A stretch of 5,195 nucleotides of DNA, taken from Bacillota bacterium (GTDB taxonomy: Bacteria; Bacillota; Clostridia; Oscillospirales; QAMX01). The notes under the pieces are model-generated. The model was not told the DNA's origin, did no database searches, and saw nothing but the letters and a program-made list of their open reading frames with translations. This document shows positions 5,143-5,195 of the stretch, one piece after another. Location: assembly GCA_029778935.1 (NCBI GenBank), contig JAKPBM010000040.1, positions 1 through 5,195 on the forward strand. The letters are read 5' to 3'. Numbering within the stretch: position 1 is the first letter of the stretch; each line of letters starts with the position of its first letter. A program made the position numbers and the translations under genes.

Positions 5143-5195
5143 ATGTACACTTATACGGTTGACATTCACTGCCGGCAGGATTATAATGGGTACAG
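5143..5195 (+). CDS. Possible start of an unrecognised coding region, cut by the window end
   Basis: An ATG at 5143 follows GGGGTGA (5132-5138), a partial Shine-Dalgarno, and stays open to the window end. It gives MYTYTVDIHCRQDYNGY and one incomplete codon. I recognise no family from these 17 residues. The same bases contain a perfect consensus promoter at 5159-5187 that would start transcription downstream of this ATG, so both readings are unlikely to hold together in a simple way. I consider the promoter more likely. Confidence 0.25.
   Translation, partial: MYTYTVDIHCRQDYNGY
5159..5187 (+). promoter_or_regulatory. Consensus housekeeping (sigma-A/sigma-70) promoter
   Basis: TTGACA (5159-5164) and TATAAT (5182-5187) are both exact consensus, separated by the ideal 17 bases. 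Transcription would begin around 5194-5195, at or just past the window edge. An exact match at ideal spacing is very unlikely by chance in DNA this rich in G+C. The preceding bases are AT-richer than the surroundings (GAAAAAATGTACACTTATAC), like an UP region. The only reservation is a possible reading frame starting at 5143. Confidence 0.65.
5169..5178. promoter_or_regulatory. Operator-like palindrome in the promoter spacer
   Basis: CTGCCGGCAG is a perfect 10-bp palindrome lying wholly between the -35 and -10 boxes. Bound by a dimeric repressor, it would block RNA polymerase. Central-CG palindromes are typical of LacI-family operators, but the site is short and no regulator gene is in view. 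Confidence 0.4.

Noticed and set aside
4855..5169. Reverse-strand open frame of 104 codons in the intergenic tail
   Set aside because: It has no clear ribosome binding site or domain, its start lies in the promoter-like region, and its coding strand runs through several palindromes. G+C-rich non-coding DNA easily yields such frames.
5144..5194. TGTAC and GTACA inverted pair flanking the end promoter
   Set aside because: Five-base arms about 40 bases apart are expected by chance; the spacer palindrome is a much better operator candidate.
4606..5195. CRISPR array, tRNA, known riboswitch or insertion sequence in the intergenic tail
   Set aside because: There are no regularly spaced repeats, no cloverleaf or T-arm, no riboswitch consensus I recognise, and no transposase frame or terminal inverted repeats.

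Overview
The window carries the distal part of one operon for a nucleoside-type (BMP/PnrA family) ABC importer, followed by a HAD-superfamily phosphatase and about 590 bases of mostly non-coding DNA. It looks chromosomal and bacterial. The moderately high G+C, strong AGGAGG ribosome binding sites, TTG and GTG starts, and resemblance to the Bacillus subtilis nupNOPQ and streptococcal bmp operons suggest a Firmicute, probably a G+C-rich Clostridia member. That placement is inferred from style; no phylogenetic marker is present.

Layout, all on the + strand. Bases 1-193 are the C-terminus of the BMP-family substrate-binding lipoprotein. Bases 194-276 are a short gap with an 11-bp stem-loop and a strong Shine-Dalgarno. 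A tandem-domain ATPase (277-1821) and two permeases (1814-3013 and 3001-3948) follow, overlapping by 8 and 13 bases. A HAD hydrolase (3952-4605) begins 3 bases after the last permease. Together these encode a complete importer: a lipoprotein captures a nucleoside, two dissimilar permeases form the channel, and one double-NBD ATPase powers it. The HAD protein resembles the branch containing 5'-nucleotidase-like and phosphoglycolate phosphatase-like enzymes. Its place at the operon end suggests a role in nucleotide or sugar-phosphate turnover, but its substrate is not shown.

Bases 4606-5142 hold no gene I can support. They contain a strong terminator-like hairpin (4822-4856), a perfect 15-bp odd palindrome (4901-4915), a possible branched RNA fold (4939-5011), two diverged copies of a 16-base stem-loop motif (4954-4969 and 5104-5119), and a GGGG-TCTGT-CCCC palindrome with overlapping alternative pairing (5085-5102). 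This looks like decayed palindromic intergenic repeat material plus regulatory sites.

The window ends in a perfect consensus housekeeping promoter (TTGACA, 17 bases, TATAAT) whose spacer contains the perfect palindrome CTGCCGGCAG. This suggests a repressible gene starting just beyond the window. A weak alternative is that the same bases are the start of a coding region beginning at 5143.

I see no clearly new system. The transporter operon is ordinary for its family; the less explained material is the intergenic tail and the terminal promoter/operator-like element.
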